Positions 23,425 to 36,300 of a DNA stretch of 64,000 bases are shown one piece after another. A program made the position numbers and the translations under genes. Under the pieces are notes generated by a model. It was not told the DNA's origin. It did no database searches and worked only from the letters and a program-made list of their open reading frames with translations. The stretch's first letter is position 1, and every line of letters begins with the position of its first letter. The stretch is from Schistocephalus solidus (Eukaryota; Platyhelminthes; Cestoda; Diphyllobothriidea; Diphyllobothriidae), in NCBI GenBank assembly GCA_017591395.1, contig WEDG01000776.1, positions 1 to 64,000 of the forward strand. The letters are read 5' to 3'.

Positions 23425-23690
23425 CCATTGGGGGGGTGGGAGCGCGTCAGGGATGACAGCGGCCATTGCTCTCGTTCGCCCTCCGCGAATGTCTTCATGC
23501 CGCATTCCCATTTGCCCACAAATGTGTGAATGTTAATTTCTACGCTATTGTTGGCTGTTCGCACATTTACGAGCGATAGTAAACGCAGTTTGAAGGTGAA
23601 ATACGCTGAGGGTGGACGATGCGAACGAGAGCGATGGCTGTTGTCATCCCAACGCGCCGCACCCCCCCCCCCCCCCCTACCATTGTCATC
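23425..23690. repeat. imperfect inverted repeat with homopolymer ends
   Basis: The left arm at about 23431-23490 (G-run, GCGCGTCAGGGATGACAGCG, GCTCTCGTTCGC) is complementary to the right arm at about 23612-23677. The right arm, read in reverse, has G16, GCGCGTTGGGATGACAACAG and GCTCTCGTTCGC. The arms are about 60 bp and the spacer about 120 bp. Position 23662-23677 is a pure C tract. It could be a palindromic non-autonomous element or a local inverted duplication. Confidence 0.7.
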
Positions 23691-23735
23691 GCTGCAGTGT
23701 GTTTGAACGCGTTGGAAGAGGGTTCTGACACAACT

Positions 23736-24157
23736 GTGTGTGTGCCCCCTAGACTGGTCGCGTGGTAAATGCGCTGGACCAACTCGGGGGCCAAATCAGG
23801 GTGCGGTAGGCGTGATTTTTCTGGGTTGCGGTCCCATAAAAAATGCCGAACATGGAAGCTGCGTGTGCCCAGCTTGAGCACGCGTAGGTGCAGGCTCATG
23901 CCGCATTATCCACTCTTGTCATTTTATGGCTATGGTAGGATATGATTCATCTGTGTCCGACCCTGCCTTCGGTCTTCTTGGCAATGTCTTGGCACCGGAC
24001 ACAGGCGGGTAGGGGAAGAGAGAGTACGGTTCATGCAGTGCAAGTCTACTGTCACCTAAAAGTATTTTACGCACAATTTACCGTCCCTGCTTCATCCTTT
24101 TGTGGAGCATACGGTGGACATCGTCGGATTTACTACGGTTGAACTGACGTGTGTGTG
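23736..24157 (+). mobile_element. SINE-2, second full-length copy
   Basis: The element at about 23745-24148 has the same head (GCCCCCTAGACTGGTCGCGT) and tail (ACCGTCCCTGC, ATACGGTGGACATCGTCGGA) as the 7.3-kb copy. It is flanked by GTGTGTGTG on both sides (23736-23744 and 24149-24157), a probable target duplication, though the simple sequence weakens the case. Confidence 0.8.
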
Positions 24158-24239
24158 GTGGAAGTGTATCCCATATACCTGACCTCCACAAATCTTCCAC
24201 GCCATGACTTTTGACGCATTCTAATTATTATAGATGTGA

Positions 24240-24430
24240 ACGTACTGATGATGATGATGATGGATTTGCCATAGTCTGCCCTTTCTCTCTTCCCTTTCCC
24301 TGCATTAGTCCACTGCTCAAACCCCTCAGCCGGAGTGGGCGGAGTGACCAGCGTGGCTTAAAGCCTGCGCCTAGGCGTGTCAACGCACCCCACATGCACT
24401 GCAGTAGTTATGGGCACGCGTAGGCTCTGC
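24240..24430 (-). repeat. fragment related to the LINE-C/SINE-2 tail
   Basis: A GCGCCTAGGCGTGTCAACGC block and a GTTATGGGCACGCGTAG end recall the middle of the LINE-C/SINE-2 tail read in reverse. A short (GAT)n tract precedes it. The alignment is partial. Confidence 0.4.
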
Positions 24431-27400
24431 CCATTGTAATTACCGCAGCCCCGAAAGAGCACAGCACGTAAACCTACATTTAGATGTTAAAAATACGTGG
24501 AAAATTTTGGGACAAAAATTGACGTCTGTTATGTCAGTAGCGCGCCTAACGCTAACGCGATTCTTGGTGGCAGTTTACATTGGCAATTTCAAGCGTCTAA
24601 AGCGGAATAAAAAGGCCGCCCTTAAGAAAATCAGCCACTAGCAGGCCATGCATTGTCCGCCTCGCGTATTTCTGTCCGGGAGTCCGCGTGAGGTCACGTT
24701 GCCAACCCTTTCTCCACAACTCATCTGCCTGTGAGCTTTACCTATTTTGCCAAAAAAATAAGCCGTTTAGGTTGCCAGCTGTTCATTTTATGCCCTCAAG
24801 GATGGGCACCTCATGAGGTTTAGTGCATTGAAAGATGTCGCTTGACAGGAGGCAAAAGACCGAAATCGCAGGGACCAATCTAGTTGGTATACACTCAAAT
24901 TTGAATTGAGAGATACTTACTAGAAGAAGTAATTACGAAAAATAGGTGTCGTTTGCATCTTAAACCTTAAAAATAGTGCTTAAAATGTCAGAGAATTTTT
25001 TAAACTTTTATTCTATTCTTATCAGTTAGCCTATGCTCAAAAAGAGTGTAAGGAAGGACACGATTTGCCAGTTTACAAGGCAGTTTACACGTAAATAAGG
25101 ACTACAATCGAAAAAGGATGAGAATTGCAAATAGTGTTAGAACTTTTTTCCAATATTGCGCCGCCCAACTTCTTTCTTCTTGACTCGAGGTACCATTCAA
25201 GCGGGTACTTAGTCCCGCATTTTAGGATGGTCATTGTATGAAGATTTGTAATCATGTGTTACTTTAATTTTTACATGAAGTTTACGCAGTTTTGACTCGC
25301 CCCAAAGTCCATCCGCAATATTAGATGCAGTTTACTAAAATCTGTACTGTTTCATCGCAATCGCGCAATCACTCAACATGGCAATCAATCCGTCCCAAAA
25401 AATATATTCTGGAGGGATGTAGCATGCACGTAAACATGCTTCAGGTCGTATGACTCGTCTAGTACGTGTTCTTTTACATTTGCAGGCGTTCAACAAGCTA
25501 CTTTTGTGAGTATTCAGCCTCAGAAATCTCTGTAAGACTCTCCAATTAAACACCCATGAAATTCTTTTCACCCGCTGTGAAATGTCCTACCTAATAAATC
25601 ATCCATGAGTACTTGAAATTATGATTTAATGCGTCAATATTTTAATTATTAATCACAATTTATCATTGAAAAAGTCAGCCGGCCACTTTTTTCATAAAAG
25701 GTAATAATTTTTATGAGAGGGCATGGTTATAAGTACTTCCTTTACTGCCGGTGGCCTTAGGCTAAATTTCAATGGAGATATAATTAGGTTTGGATTTAGT
25801 ATTAAGCCTCGGAGTGTCAGAAGGATTAGTGTCAGAGTTGGCGTTAGGATTTGGGACACGGGAATACCTGCTTCCGAGAGTTGGCGCACAGCCATCTGGT
25901 CCAGGGGATACTTATGCCCATGTCTAAGCGTTTTATTTTGTTTTAAAACGTACACTTTTCAAAAACCCGCTGCCATCTTGGAAAGAAACATCCCTCGGTA
26001 CAAACACCTAAACGGGGTGGATAAGTACTGGAAGTTGGGTCAAATTTAACGGCACTTCCTTTTTCATGGAAAACAAAAAAATCGTCAGCAGTTGGTCTAT
26101 AGGTCAAGAAATCCGATAATTTTGTAGACGTTTAATTCCTAGGGAAAATTGAGACCCCAAATAAAACCGCCGTCCCAGAGTTAACTTATTAGTGGAAACA
26201 CGATAATTCTCTAGAGGTGATAGCTTGAGTCGCATACAGTAGGCTAACTTTTCGTTCTTTATTGCTGCCATGCAGGATCTTTATTCATCCCCTTGGCATG
26301 AAAGTCCACTCTGTAAATGAGGCAATCTGAGGCTTCTGTGGGATCAACGGAAAATTTTTCATATTTTCTATTTTCTTGCCTTCTAGGTTAAATAAAATTG
26401 GTGAAACCTGCCTTATTTTCCAATAATATAAAAGAGTTGTCTGTGAAAATCTCACTAACTGGGTCATAGGAAACAATGGAATGATGCGCAGATTTATGAT
26501 ACTTTCGCATTGGTAACATTATTTGTGCCTTTTGATCCCATATAAAATGAGGATGTAAGTTTTCCAGTCATATCCTACCCTCAGTTGGAATTTTTTCCTT
26601 CGGTGTATGCTGCTCTTCTGAAGTTGTCCAAAGCCTTCTTAGGGAGAGATACAAGCAGGGTCTTATCCGAAGATTTCCTGAGCACTTTAAGTTATCTTTT
26701 TGGTATCTATCGATGAGGGATGGCTAAAAGTTGGCTCATCATATGATCTTAATAGTTGCTTCCTTTTTTAAAGAACTTATTTTTGCTGTTCTCTCACGAA
26801 GTAACAAAAGCTTAAGCTTACTTGGGAAATTGCGTGTACAGCCTAAAAACTTATTTTAAGAAGCGTTCTTCTAAGTAGGGTAGATATTTTTGAATTAAAT
26901 ATGCGGGCATAAGGTTATTATTTGACATTTCAAATTTTTGTGCTACAGGTTCACATAAAATCGGTTTAGGAGCTTACTCAAAACCGCAGTAAGCCACTTA
27001 AAGAGTTAGTAATTTTTGTTGTCTACTCTTTTGTGAGACAAACACGAGAGCGTGTGTTTGTAGGCTAAAACTTTTGAACATTTCGGCATCTGCTTGTTTA
27101 CTCTCCGGGTTCCACAGATTTTCTTTCAGAGTTAAGAATCGTAAATGCAGACTGGTTTCCATGTCCTTTTAAGTTATAGTCTAACCTGTATAGCGAAAAT
27201 TCCGTATGTATGACTAGACTCTGCTCCGCTCTTTCCACCTATCCACTGTATTCTATTAAAAGATGGTATCCGTTGTTTTGATATACTCACACGTGTTAGA
27301 ATGACCCACAACTGACTAACTTCACTCAAACTAAAGTGTCTCTGAACAACAGGTGGATAAACATGCGGTTTTCGGTCGAAGCGCACCCGCTCGGAGCATG

Positions 27401-27750
27401 CAGGTTTAATCAGGCAGACGGACAGTCCTCAAGCGACCCTAACTGCCACCAAGGGTCCTTTGGTGAAAATGTAAATAATCTGGGTCGAGTTTCGGCGCAG
27501 TGACCCCGAAACAGAATGCACCCATCTGCCAGTCAATTTTGCATACTTTGTATCTTTTTACGTTGGGGCTTTTACTTGTGCAGCCGGCCATTTAAATTAG
27601 ACATTGGCTAGGTTCATAAAGCTGCCAACTGCAGGCGCGCGGCTTTCGAAATCGGAACCCTACTCTAGCCAGCAGCCTAAAGCTGCTAGACAGCTTAATG
27701 GGTAAAAATGGTTTTTATCTACGCTGAAGTCATATAAAAATATTTTATAC
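24431..27750. other. unassigned AT-rich sequence
   Basis: No gene or known repeat. At 25740-25860 the sequence has a loose TTAGG / GGATTAG texture (see findings). Confidence 0.5.
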
Positions 27751-28118
27751 GACAGTTCGACCGTCGTAGTCCGACGATGTCCAACGTATGCTCCATGGAA
27801 GAGCGGTGCAGGGACGGTGAATTGCGCGTGATTTAGTTTTAAAGTGATACTAGAATTGCGTTGCATCTACCGCACTCTCTCCTCCTCCCCCACCTGAGAC
27901 CGGTGTCGTGACAGAGTCAAGAAGACCGAAGATGGGAGATGGTGCAGGTGGCTGGCGTGGCCGGGGCCCCTATCCCCTAGCCGCCCCTAGGCGTGCCACC
28001 ACACCCAACATGTTTGGCATTTGTTATGGGAGCGCAACCCGAATAACGCCTGCCGTGCCCTGATGTGGCCCCCGTGTTGGTCCAACGCATCTTCCCACGT
28101 GGCCCGTTTAGGGGACAC
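27751..28118 (-). mobile_element. SINE-2, third copy, reversed
   Basis: The whole SINE-2 is present on the minus strand: tail at the left (GACAGTTCGACCGTCGTAG, TGCAGGGACGGTG) and head at the right (GGCCCGTTTAGGGGACAC). The length of 368 bp agrees with the 7.3-kb copy. I see no convincing target duplication. Confidence 0.85.
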
Positions 28119-28119
28119 A

Positions 28120-29550
28120 GCGAGTCGCAGACCCTACACTACATTTCTCTAAATTGTCACGACTTTTCAAAGTCCTCTAAGCGACTTTGACTAGGGAGTC
28201 CGTAAGACACCTGACTGGCTGCAAGAAGAACGGCAGTATTCCCTGTGAACTAAACTACCTGTACTGTCGCTGTTTCTCAACAGTTTTGAGAGAATTTAAA
28301 AGAAGCTAGGTTACCGGGTGGAAAACCAGCTAGGAGTGGATGTGTAACCCCACTGGGAGGCTGGTGAGGGGGGACACCTGTAGCGTGGGAATGGTGTGGT
28401 GTGGTCAGCGGAATCGGTGGTAAAGGGGAGGAATAAAGTAAACAACATAAGAAAACTTCTCGTAAACCCTTTAATTGTTTAAGTGCGCAAGTAACTCATT
28501 AAAGTGCTTGCGTGGAAGTTCGAAAAATTGAAAAGAGCCAATAATCTAACGGAAACCATGAGATTCGTTGAGAAATACAGGAAAACTAATCTCAAAATGA
28601 AAAAGCAAATGGTGCTGCAGATGCCATGGTCAAGGTCATTCCATTTCTAGAACGCCGACGTCAAACTCTAAATCCTAAGCCATAAACCTAACCCCAAATG
28701 CCTTAAAGTCAGACCAAAAATCGTCCTTAAATCGAATTTTAAGCCACTTTCTCTAAAAGCTGGGGTCTACAGCTGGTATAATGCTTATTAACTTTTTGAC
28801 TTATGTGGTAAGGTCTCTGGAAAAGGATACATTTTTGCACAGACGGAAGGGCAACACATGTTTTAGTATGCTCCTGTTTCACTGACGGTTTTCCCACTCC
28901 TTCTGGGCTACTTTTTACTGTATGCCGCAAGCATCAAAACGCTTCGCGATCTGCCAAATTTTCGTTTAGTTTCTCCGAAGAAGTAAAAGCAGAAGTCCAG
29001 GCGTTCTTTAAAAATAAGCGCAACTGGCCACCTGGAAATTCGGCAACGTTGAGGGCGAACTTTTAATATTGCAGCAAGGACTGTGGTATTAGAACATTTT
29101 ATCTTATGTAGGAGGGTAATTTCATTTTAGCAAATGATATGCCTGCACAAATTATGCTCATTGTAAGTTATGCTATTTGGTAGATTGGATTTACGAGAAA
29201 GACATATAGCACATTCGTAAACTTCGCCCAGGTTCATGGTCATTGTAGCGGGCAAAAGTATCCTATACCTTTTAAAAGTCCCAGTTCAAAGCAAAAACTT
29301 AAAATTAATTAAAGAATCGACTGACCTTAGTTTCGATAACCATGGTCGGGGGAGCAAAACAGTAGGACTCCAGGTGAGCTTAAGCTTATGCAGATAATAT
29401 TATTGGGGCTGCAGTAAAAGCCGAAGTGAAGCACAGTTAACTACTAATCACTAATAGAAATTTCAATAACCTTTCACCTAAATCACAAACGCCCTATGAG
29501 GCCGGTTTAGATATCCATGTAGCAAAATGAACACTCACCGAACGAAAATA
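28120..29550. other. unassigned sequence downstream of enolase
   Basis: No recognisable gene, repeat or RNA. It probably includes the region just beyond the enolase transcript end. Confidence 0.5.
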
Positions 29551-29704
29551 ACTATCAGTTCTTTATTCATGATGAAATTATTACAGTACCTAATATTCCA
29601 AACATGGAAAATTAGCCAGAAAATTAAAACTTTAAAAAATATCCCTTTATGCGTTTCACTATGGTTGGAAAAAGTGTAAGTTAACTGTCCCTCTAATTTT
29701 AATT

Positions 29705-29710
29705 TTTATT
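29705..29710 (-). terminator. candidate poly(A) signal of enolase
   Basis: AATAAA on the minus strand lies about 243 bases past the enolase stop codon, giving a plausible short 3' UTR. A second AATAAA lies at 29562-29567. Confidence 0.45.
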
Positions 29711-29952
29711 AAAACTTTAACGCACGCAAAAGCATTTTATGGCTAAAACAACAGGTTGAACATGCTTATTCAACCAGATTTCAGTGCAAAATTTAAAAAT
29801 CTGCTCACGGGATGCTACTCTGAGAAGCATACTAAAACGAAGCCTTCAAGGAACATGAATAAAGGTTACTGTGCATGCAGAACTGTTGCAAATAACAAAT
29901 TTCCATTAAATGACGTTAAGAAAAGGTGTCCACTAAAAGGTTTTGTTTGCTA

Positions 29953-30315
29953 TCACACTGACCACTTATTCTGAAAGAGGGGTCCAGCGTAGATGGCTGA
30001 ATCTCCAAGCTCTTCTTCAATACGCAAAAGCTGGTTGTACTTCACCAGTCTCTCTGATCGGCACGGAGCGCCTGTTTTAATAAGTCCTGCATTTAGTCCA
30101 ACTGCGAAGTCAGCAATGAAAGTGTCTGCGGTCTCACCGGAGCGATGCGACACCATGACGGGCCAGCCGGCATTCTGTGCTACCTTGCAGGCCTCGATCG
30201 CTTCTGTCACGGAGCCGATCTGATTCACCTTCAAGAGTAGGGCAGTGCAGGCCTTTGTGTCGATTGCCTTTTGTACTAGGGCTGGATTGGTTACCAAAAG
30301 GTCATCACCCACGAT
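29953..30315 (-). CDS. ENO: enolase coding exon 6 (last)
   Basis: Residues 317-436 and the stop TGA (29955-29953). Contains Asp320 ([10 protein letters not shown]), the enolase signature [14 protein letters not shown] with Lys345, [11 protein letters not shown], and Lys396 in [11 protein letters not shown]. The final residues NKWSV follow a CTCTTTCAG that itself looks like a splice acceptor (see findings). Confidence 0.95.
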   Translation of the reverse strand: MVGDDLLVTNPALVQKAIDTKACTALLLKVNQIGSVTEAIEACKVAQNAGWPVMVSHRSGETADTFIADFAVGLNAGLIKTGAPCRSERLVKYNQLLRIEEELGDSAIYAGPLFQNKWSV

Positions 30316-33300
30316 CTTGGCAGGAGATTTAAAAAACGGTTAATGTAGATATGTAGTTGCAGTATGGATTTCCAAAAGACCAGTTTCCAGGCTCCAAGGA
30401 AACTAAAGCGAAACACTAAATGGACTCAGGATAAGTGTTCACCTTAACAGTGCTCTTGGCTGTGTACTCCTGAAAGGCATTCCAATCCTCCTGATCAAAT
30501 GGATCCTCGAGAAGAACGATATGGTACCTTGAAGTCATCTCTGTGTAGATATTGGATAGCTGTTCAGCAGTAAGCCATGATGATTCTTTGGACTCAGCGT
30601 TCTTGAAGTCAAGGTCATACCTTCCTGCCTTATAAAATTCGGATGCTGCTGCGTCAACACCGATCTTAATGAGGCCAGTGTAACCCGCTATTTCAATGGC
30701 TTCTTGTATCAAGTCCAAACCTTTATAATATCAAGAAAAAACGTTTAGTTAGAAATGCATTCATTAACATTTTGTGGAAAAATTCAATGTATTTATATCT
30801 ACAAAACATTTGCAGGAATCCAGCCTGAAAACTTGTTAAATGTTTGCCGCCGTGGAGGACGCCTTTGCCAATGAAGGAGTGCATTTAGGGACCACAGAGC
30901 TTCGTGTGGTTTTCAGTAGAGTTTGATACACTTTCAATCACTGCACCCGATCTCAGCATCAGTTGACTGACCGGATCGGACAGTGGAGATGGGTTTGCGA
31001 GCGGGAAGAGAGAGAGACTGCGATCCACGGCACTTAATGCAGATTCTTCACTATAAACAACCTGGTGTACTAAATGCTGTGACTAAGACGGCTGCCAAAT
31101 TACATGAAAACCCGGTCCTCATATCAGGGCGGAGAGTCAGGTTGTAGTGGCCCCTTCTAACTTTGACCTCTATGGCACTCCCACTCTATTGAGATCCTAG
31201 TCGCTCCCCTTCCTTTTGTGGAGAAATTGGGTCTCTTTGGCCAAGGAAAGACATGTGTGGTACGCGTCGTCAGGCTGTTTAGCTCTGTCAACCACTACGC
31301 TCGATTCCGCCTCCGGTTACCATGAGACGGAGCCCAGGTGGGTGAGGGAAAAGAGAGTGAGGTAAATGCTACGCAAGTCTATTATCACTCCTAATTACTT
31401 CATCTGCCAGTCACCTTCCCTGTGCTCTTCTTGCAGTGTGGCACATGAAGGATCTCTTCAGTATTGATGGTCGGATTTTCAGTTGGTTGAGACACATTGT
31501 CAATGTGTTATCCTTTGATTTGTCATTTTCGTCTCTTTTCAAAGTTCCACCGCGTCAATGGAAAATTATGTGCGCTTGCCTGATGAACTTGAGCTTGGAG
31601 CAAAGGCTTTAACAGCGTGTGTTAAGGTATGCGTAGAATTTTGAGGAGTTGTGCCAAAAAGGCCAACTACTCAGAATTATTCTAAAGATTTTCTTTTGGT
31701 GAGGAAGATCCAGCACGCTCAGGAGGAGCCTCTGTTACGCAAGTGACTGAAAACGTTCCAACATCCCAATAACTCATCAAAATGTTTAAAGCAAATAATG
31801 AAGCAGTATGCTTGTATTTACCTTAACTGAGAAAATAATGTATGCTTCTCAGGTCTGTCCCGTAGACATTAACAAATGAAGGCAAGCTTCAAAGACTAAC
31901 CATTTTTCTACCTTTATTTCACGCTAAGCAAACATATCACTATTTGATTGTTTCCCTACATCTTACCGAAATTCATTCCCCACAAGTGAACCTCTCAGTG
32001 CACATCGTAAAATGCCCTATGGCTACACAATTCAAAGGCACCGCTTCACACCCAGAGGACAATGGCCGGGAGTGTAAATAAAGAACTTTTCGAAAAAGTC
32101 AGAAATTTACGGCTCAGTTCTACGCTGTGCCACGGAATGACAAATGTATGCGTTAATTCAGAAACAGTCATTACTAATTAATCGGAAGTAGGGAAATTCT
32201 TGTGAAATGATGCAACATTCTCCGTATTTCTACATACTATTACCACCTTTTTTCAGTAGATAATCACATGCGAAATATATGGGTTCACAAAAATGGCGAG
32301 ACCGAAGGGGAAATTATTAGATATTTAGCTTTTAACGACACTACCTTCTATAAAACAATTTGAGTTCTAGGTCTGTCACTTATTTGTAAAGGAGCGTAGA
32401 TTTTGAAGGTGATTATGTTAAGTAATTTATAGTTTTCTGAAGATTGCTTCTTCCTTTAAATTGTAAATATGTAAAAGCTGAACTTATTTTATTGGTTGGT
32501 TGATAGAAATGGAGATATTCGACTTTACAGGGTTACTTGCTAGTGCAAGTTCAGAAGAAGAAGAAGAAGAAGAAGAAGAAGAAGAAGAAGAAGAAGAAGA
32601 AGAGTTCAGAAGAAGACGATGCGATCGCAGTTACAAGAACTTTATTAGCTTGACATTTATTATTCATGTTCAAACCCATCGAACTCAGACCTACACCTGA
32701 TGCTGCCTCTGACGATTGGTTCTAGCAGGAATCCGAAACGTCAGTCGAACAACGTTCTTGTTTCAGCGATCACCTATTCCTCTTCATTTAAATTGTAATC
32801 TCTTGATCCCTATAGTCATCCGCCATATCGCAGATATTTTACAATGCAGCAATTTTCCCTGAGATATGGACAAACACAGACGGACTAGCGATTGAAATTC
32901 GATTCTGCATGAATTAATGTTTTGATGCGAATTATCCCGCGCAGTAAAGCTAATCGGTTGATGGCATATAGAATGGAACCGCTCTATGAAAGTCCTAAAT
33001 GCAACCTTTTTGACTCATCTTCGAACCGGCATGCTCTATTCTCTTCCTTTTACAGCCTGTAAAATTGATTGAAGTCGCTATAGATTCGGAAAATATAAGA
33101 TGTTCTTAATCGTATCAGGCGACAGTTAGGAACAAATTCGTGTTTTTCAATTCAAGTATGGTACTTTATGCGCTTTAAAAAGGGAATTTCTAAAACCTCC
33201 GTCTCATATTCCAGATGAAACGTCTAATGTTAATATGGTATGCATTTTACATATTTTATTTGAATATAAAAGCAATTTTATCAAGTCGTACATTAGTGAG

Positions 33301-36300
33301 GCAGTTGAGCCACTCGGAGGTCAGAGCGAGCAAATTCCCAACTAAAGTTATCTCAATTGAAGAATACACTACCTTTGATGGAAATTCCCTAGCCTAAGTG
33401 TTTCTGAATGTAACTTGCAAGCCGATCATTTTTCGATTTTGACCTGCCTCCTAAACAACAAGTAACGTCAATGGACGTTTTCTGCAAAAAAAAACAGTCA
33501 TTGCTGGTCGCAACATCGGAGAACTACCTAGAGTCAGGGTGAACGTTAAAACTTCGACAGTTGCCAAAATGCCAGCATCTGCAAGGCGACATTTCTTACT
33601 TTGAAGGTTGTTTCAAACACAGTCTATGGGGTACTTTCCTAGATTGTTTGAAACCCCTTTATTCTGGGCTTTTGGTTAACAATATGTGTATTATGAACAA
33701 AACACTGTATTAGTACACTTTAAACAGATCTACTAGCCAAAAACTTATAAATGTAGTCTGACTGTAAAGTATTCTGTTCCCAAACAGGCTTGCATTTTAC
33801 CTCATGCGATTTATAGTCAGAGCAATTAGAAAATATCGATTTAAAAATATGTCCAAATTTTAATAACTCAGATCGAGTTGCTCGGAGAACCAAGTAATGC
33901 ACGAATGGAATTCGGCATAAATCCCGCCTGGGACCTTAGCTAGAAAATTTTTTTAGAATATGTTAAAATTTATTTAGATAACAACAATAGGGTTAGTTTT
34001 TATGGCTCAAACCTCAGGCACCTATGCAGCTTAAGTTTATGGAACTCAAATTAACTAATTAATTAACGACTTGAGACTGCACTTTTGATATACCACAGAA
34101 TTTCCAGTCATTTGTCTTTGATGTGTCCTTTTCCAATGCGTCATTGAGCCTATCGATGGCGTGGTTAAGGACTTTACCTATCTTTCCACTGGACAGCTCA
34201 CTTCTGACCGTTTTAAGGACCAAGCAATTCAGCCAACTCTATGAGCTTTTGCTTCATATGAACTTATATTTTGTTCTGAACCGTCATTTATTAGAACAAA
34301 TTAATTTTTGAAGATAAATTAATGAATCCAATCGCTCGCAGATGTCCTCTTGTTCTCAATCAGGGGATATGTTCACACAATGCATGAATCTTCTGTATTT
34401 TTATTTGTAAACTCTACATATAATATCGAGAAACAATGTGATATATATCGATATTTTTAATAATTATCTCCGTACGCTCGGAAAACCATTGGATCTACTA
34501 TTCCTTTGAAAAAAATGATCCGCAAAACTAGTCATTCCTGGTTCAAAAAATACAGTGCCGGGATAAATCAGTTAGACAACAACGTAAAAGCTGTTAGAGA
34601 AAGGAACAAAGGAAACGCCGTAGTTAATAGAGAAGTATGCTGAGAATCAGAGCCAGAAACGTTGCATCCGATATTGGACTCTTCCGGAAGTAAACATTCG
34701 TGAAACGAGTACAGTCAAACGACAAGGAAAGGTATACGTGCGTAAAGATGGTTTTTTACGCTCGGTGCAGCTGACTTACTCGCCGCTTGTCCGCAATGGC
34801 TCCCCCGGTTTAAACCAGTCTTGGCCAAATTCCACTAAACTGCATGTGCAGCACGTCGATACTTTATTCATATGCAACGTTAAGTTAGGCTTTAGGCTCA
34901 AACGTGGCCTAGCTCTCAGAAGTATCAAAATTTGCGGATTGTTTTGTGTGCTCAGATTAGCCCTTTACCCTTTGAACTATGGTTTGACACTTACTTCCGA
35001 GGCCGTGTCGATCCGTAATGCCTTAACTTTTTATACTGCCTTTAGATACTGCAGCCATTTCTGAGTGGATATCCCTGATATGAAGAAAAATAACTTGGAC
35101 TATGAATAAAGTAGAAGTAATCACTTGACCTCACAGTTGAACCGATGAAATAACTATTGTAAATACATTAATCAGTAAAAATAAATAAGCAATCTAGGAC
35201 TGTTTTATTGGTTTTACCTTAAATAGAGAAAACATTTTACAAGGAAATGTCAAGGTTGATATGGCTTTTGAACTAGCATACTTTTAGGAGGGTTGGGTTT
35301 TTTTAACACTTAACGGTCCAGGTCAGTTAAATAAATTATCAAAATAATAAGAAAGTTTACATAAAACAGTGGGAATGGCATTTGGGATAGAAGATTATGC
35401 CGCCAAAATGTAGGCGTCAGTTCCTAACTATTGCCGGAATTAATTCGCGTAACGCAACTTGAACTCAAAGATCAGGTAGTCAAAAAGTATAGTACTTTGG
35501 GTAAATTATTGAGTTGATGTGACTTTTTCAGATATCATAGTACGAGCTATGAAAGTATTATATTATACGAGTACGAAAATATGATAGAGCTATCATATCA
35601 CTCGTTGGTTATTTATACATTTGTGGTACTTGGCCTAATGATAGTATTGTAATTTACTTAAAATCAAAATGTTCGTTGAAAGCCTGCATGCATTTTACAA
35701 TGTACAATAAAACAATTCAGAAATTAGGGAAGTCAAAAATGAGACTACGTGTGGTTCATTACAACAACTACTACCGAAAACCGTTACTTACCCTCAAATT
35801 GTGTTCGGATATTCGGAGCAAAACCACCTTCATCCCCCACGTTGCAGGCGTCTAGTCCGTAGTGATTGCGGATGACGTTCCTTAGGTGATGATAGACCTC
35901 GGTCGCCATTTTCATGGCTTCTGTGAACGATATAGCGCCAACTGGGAGAATCATGAATTCTTGCATGGCCAACATGTTGCCCGCATGGCGGCCACCGTTT
36001 ATGACATTGAAAGCTGGCACTGGAAGACAAACTTTCTTGTTGCCTGCGAGGTTCGCGATGTGTCGGTATAATGACACGCCCTATTTGATTTTGAGGTTTG
36101 AAGTTCAGTATGAATTGCAGTGGTCTGATTTTAAACCACAGATGCAGCGGTATTGGACTAAAAGAACATAGTGACGCTCGCTATGCTGCTTTTATTGCAC
36201 ATCACCCTATCACATATGGAACCTTTAATTAATCAATTCTGGTCTGTGGTGAGGTAAGAACCACTAGATCTTCTCAATAATTATATACATTCCATGTATT

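Larger units (their letters stand above)
30721..35791 (-). other. enolase intron 4 (5.1 kb) and its contents
   Basis: The largest intron. It holds a diverged LINE-C/SINE-2 tail at 31303-31445, a (GAA)n tract at 32554-32603, and a Penelope/hammerhead-like motif at 32670-32790. I recognise nothing in 32800-35790. Confidence 0.85.

Noticed and set aside
32500..32700. Poly-glutamate protein
   Set aside because: Created by the (GAA)n microsatellite within enolase intron 4, on the strand opposite the gene.
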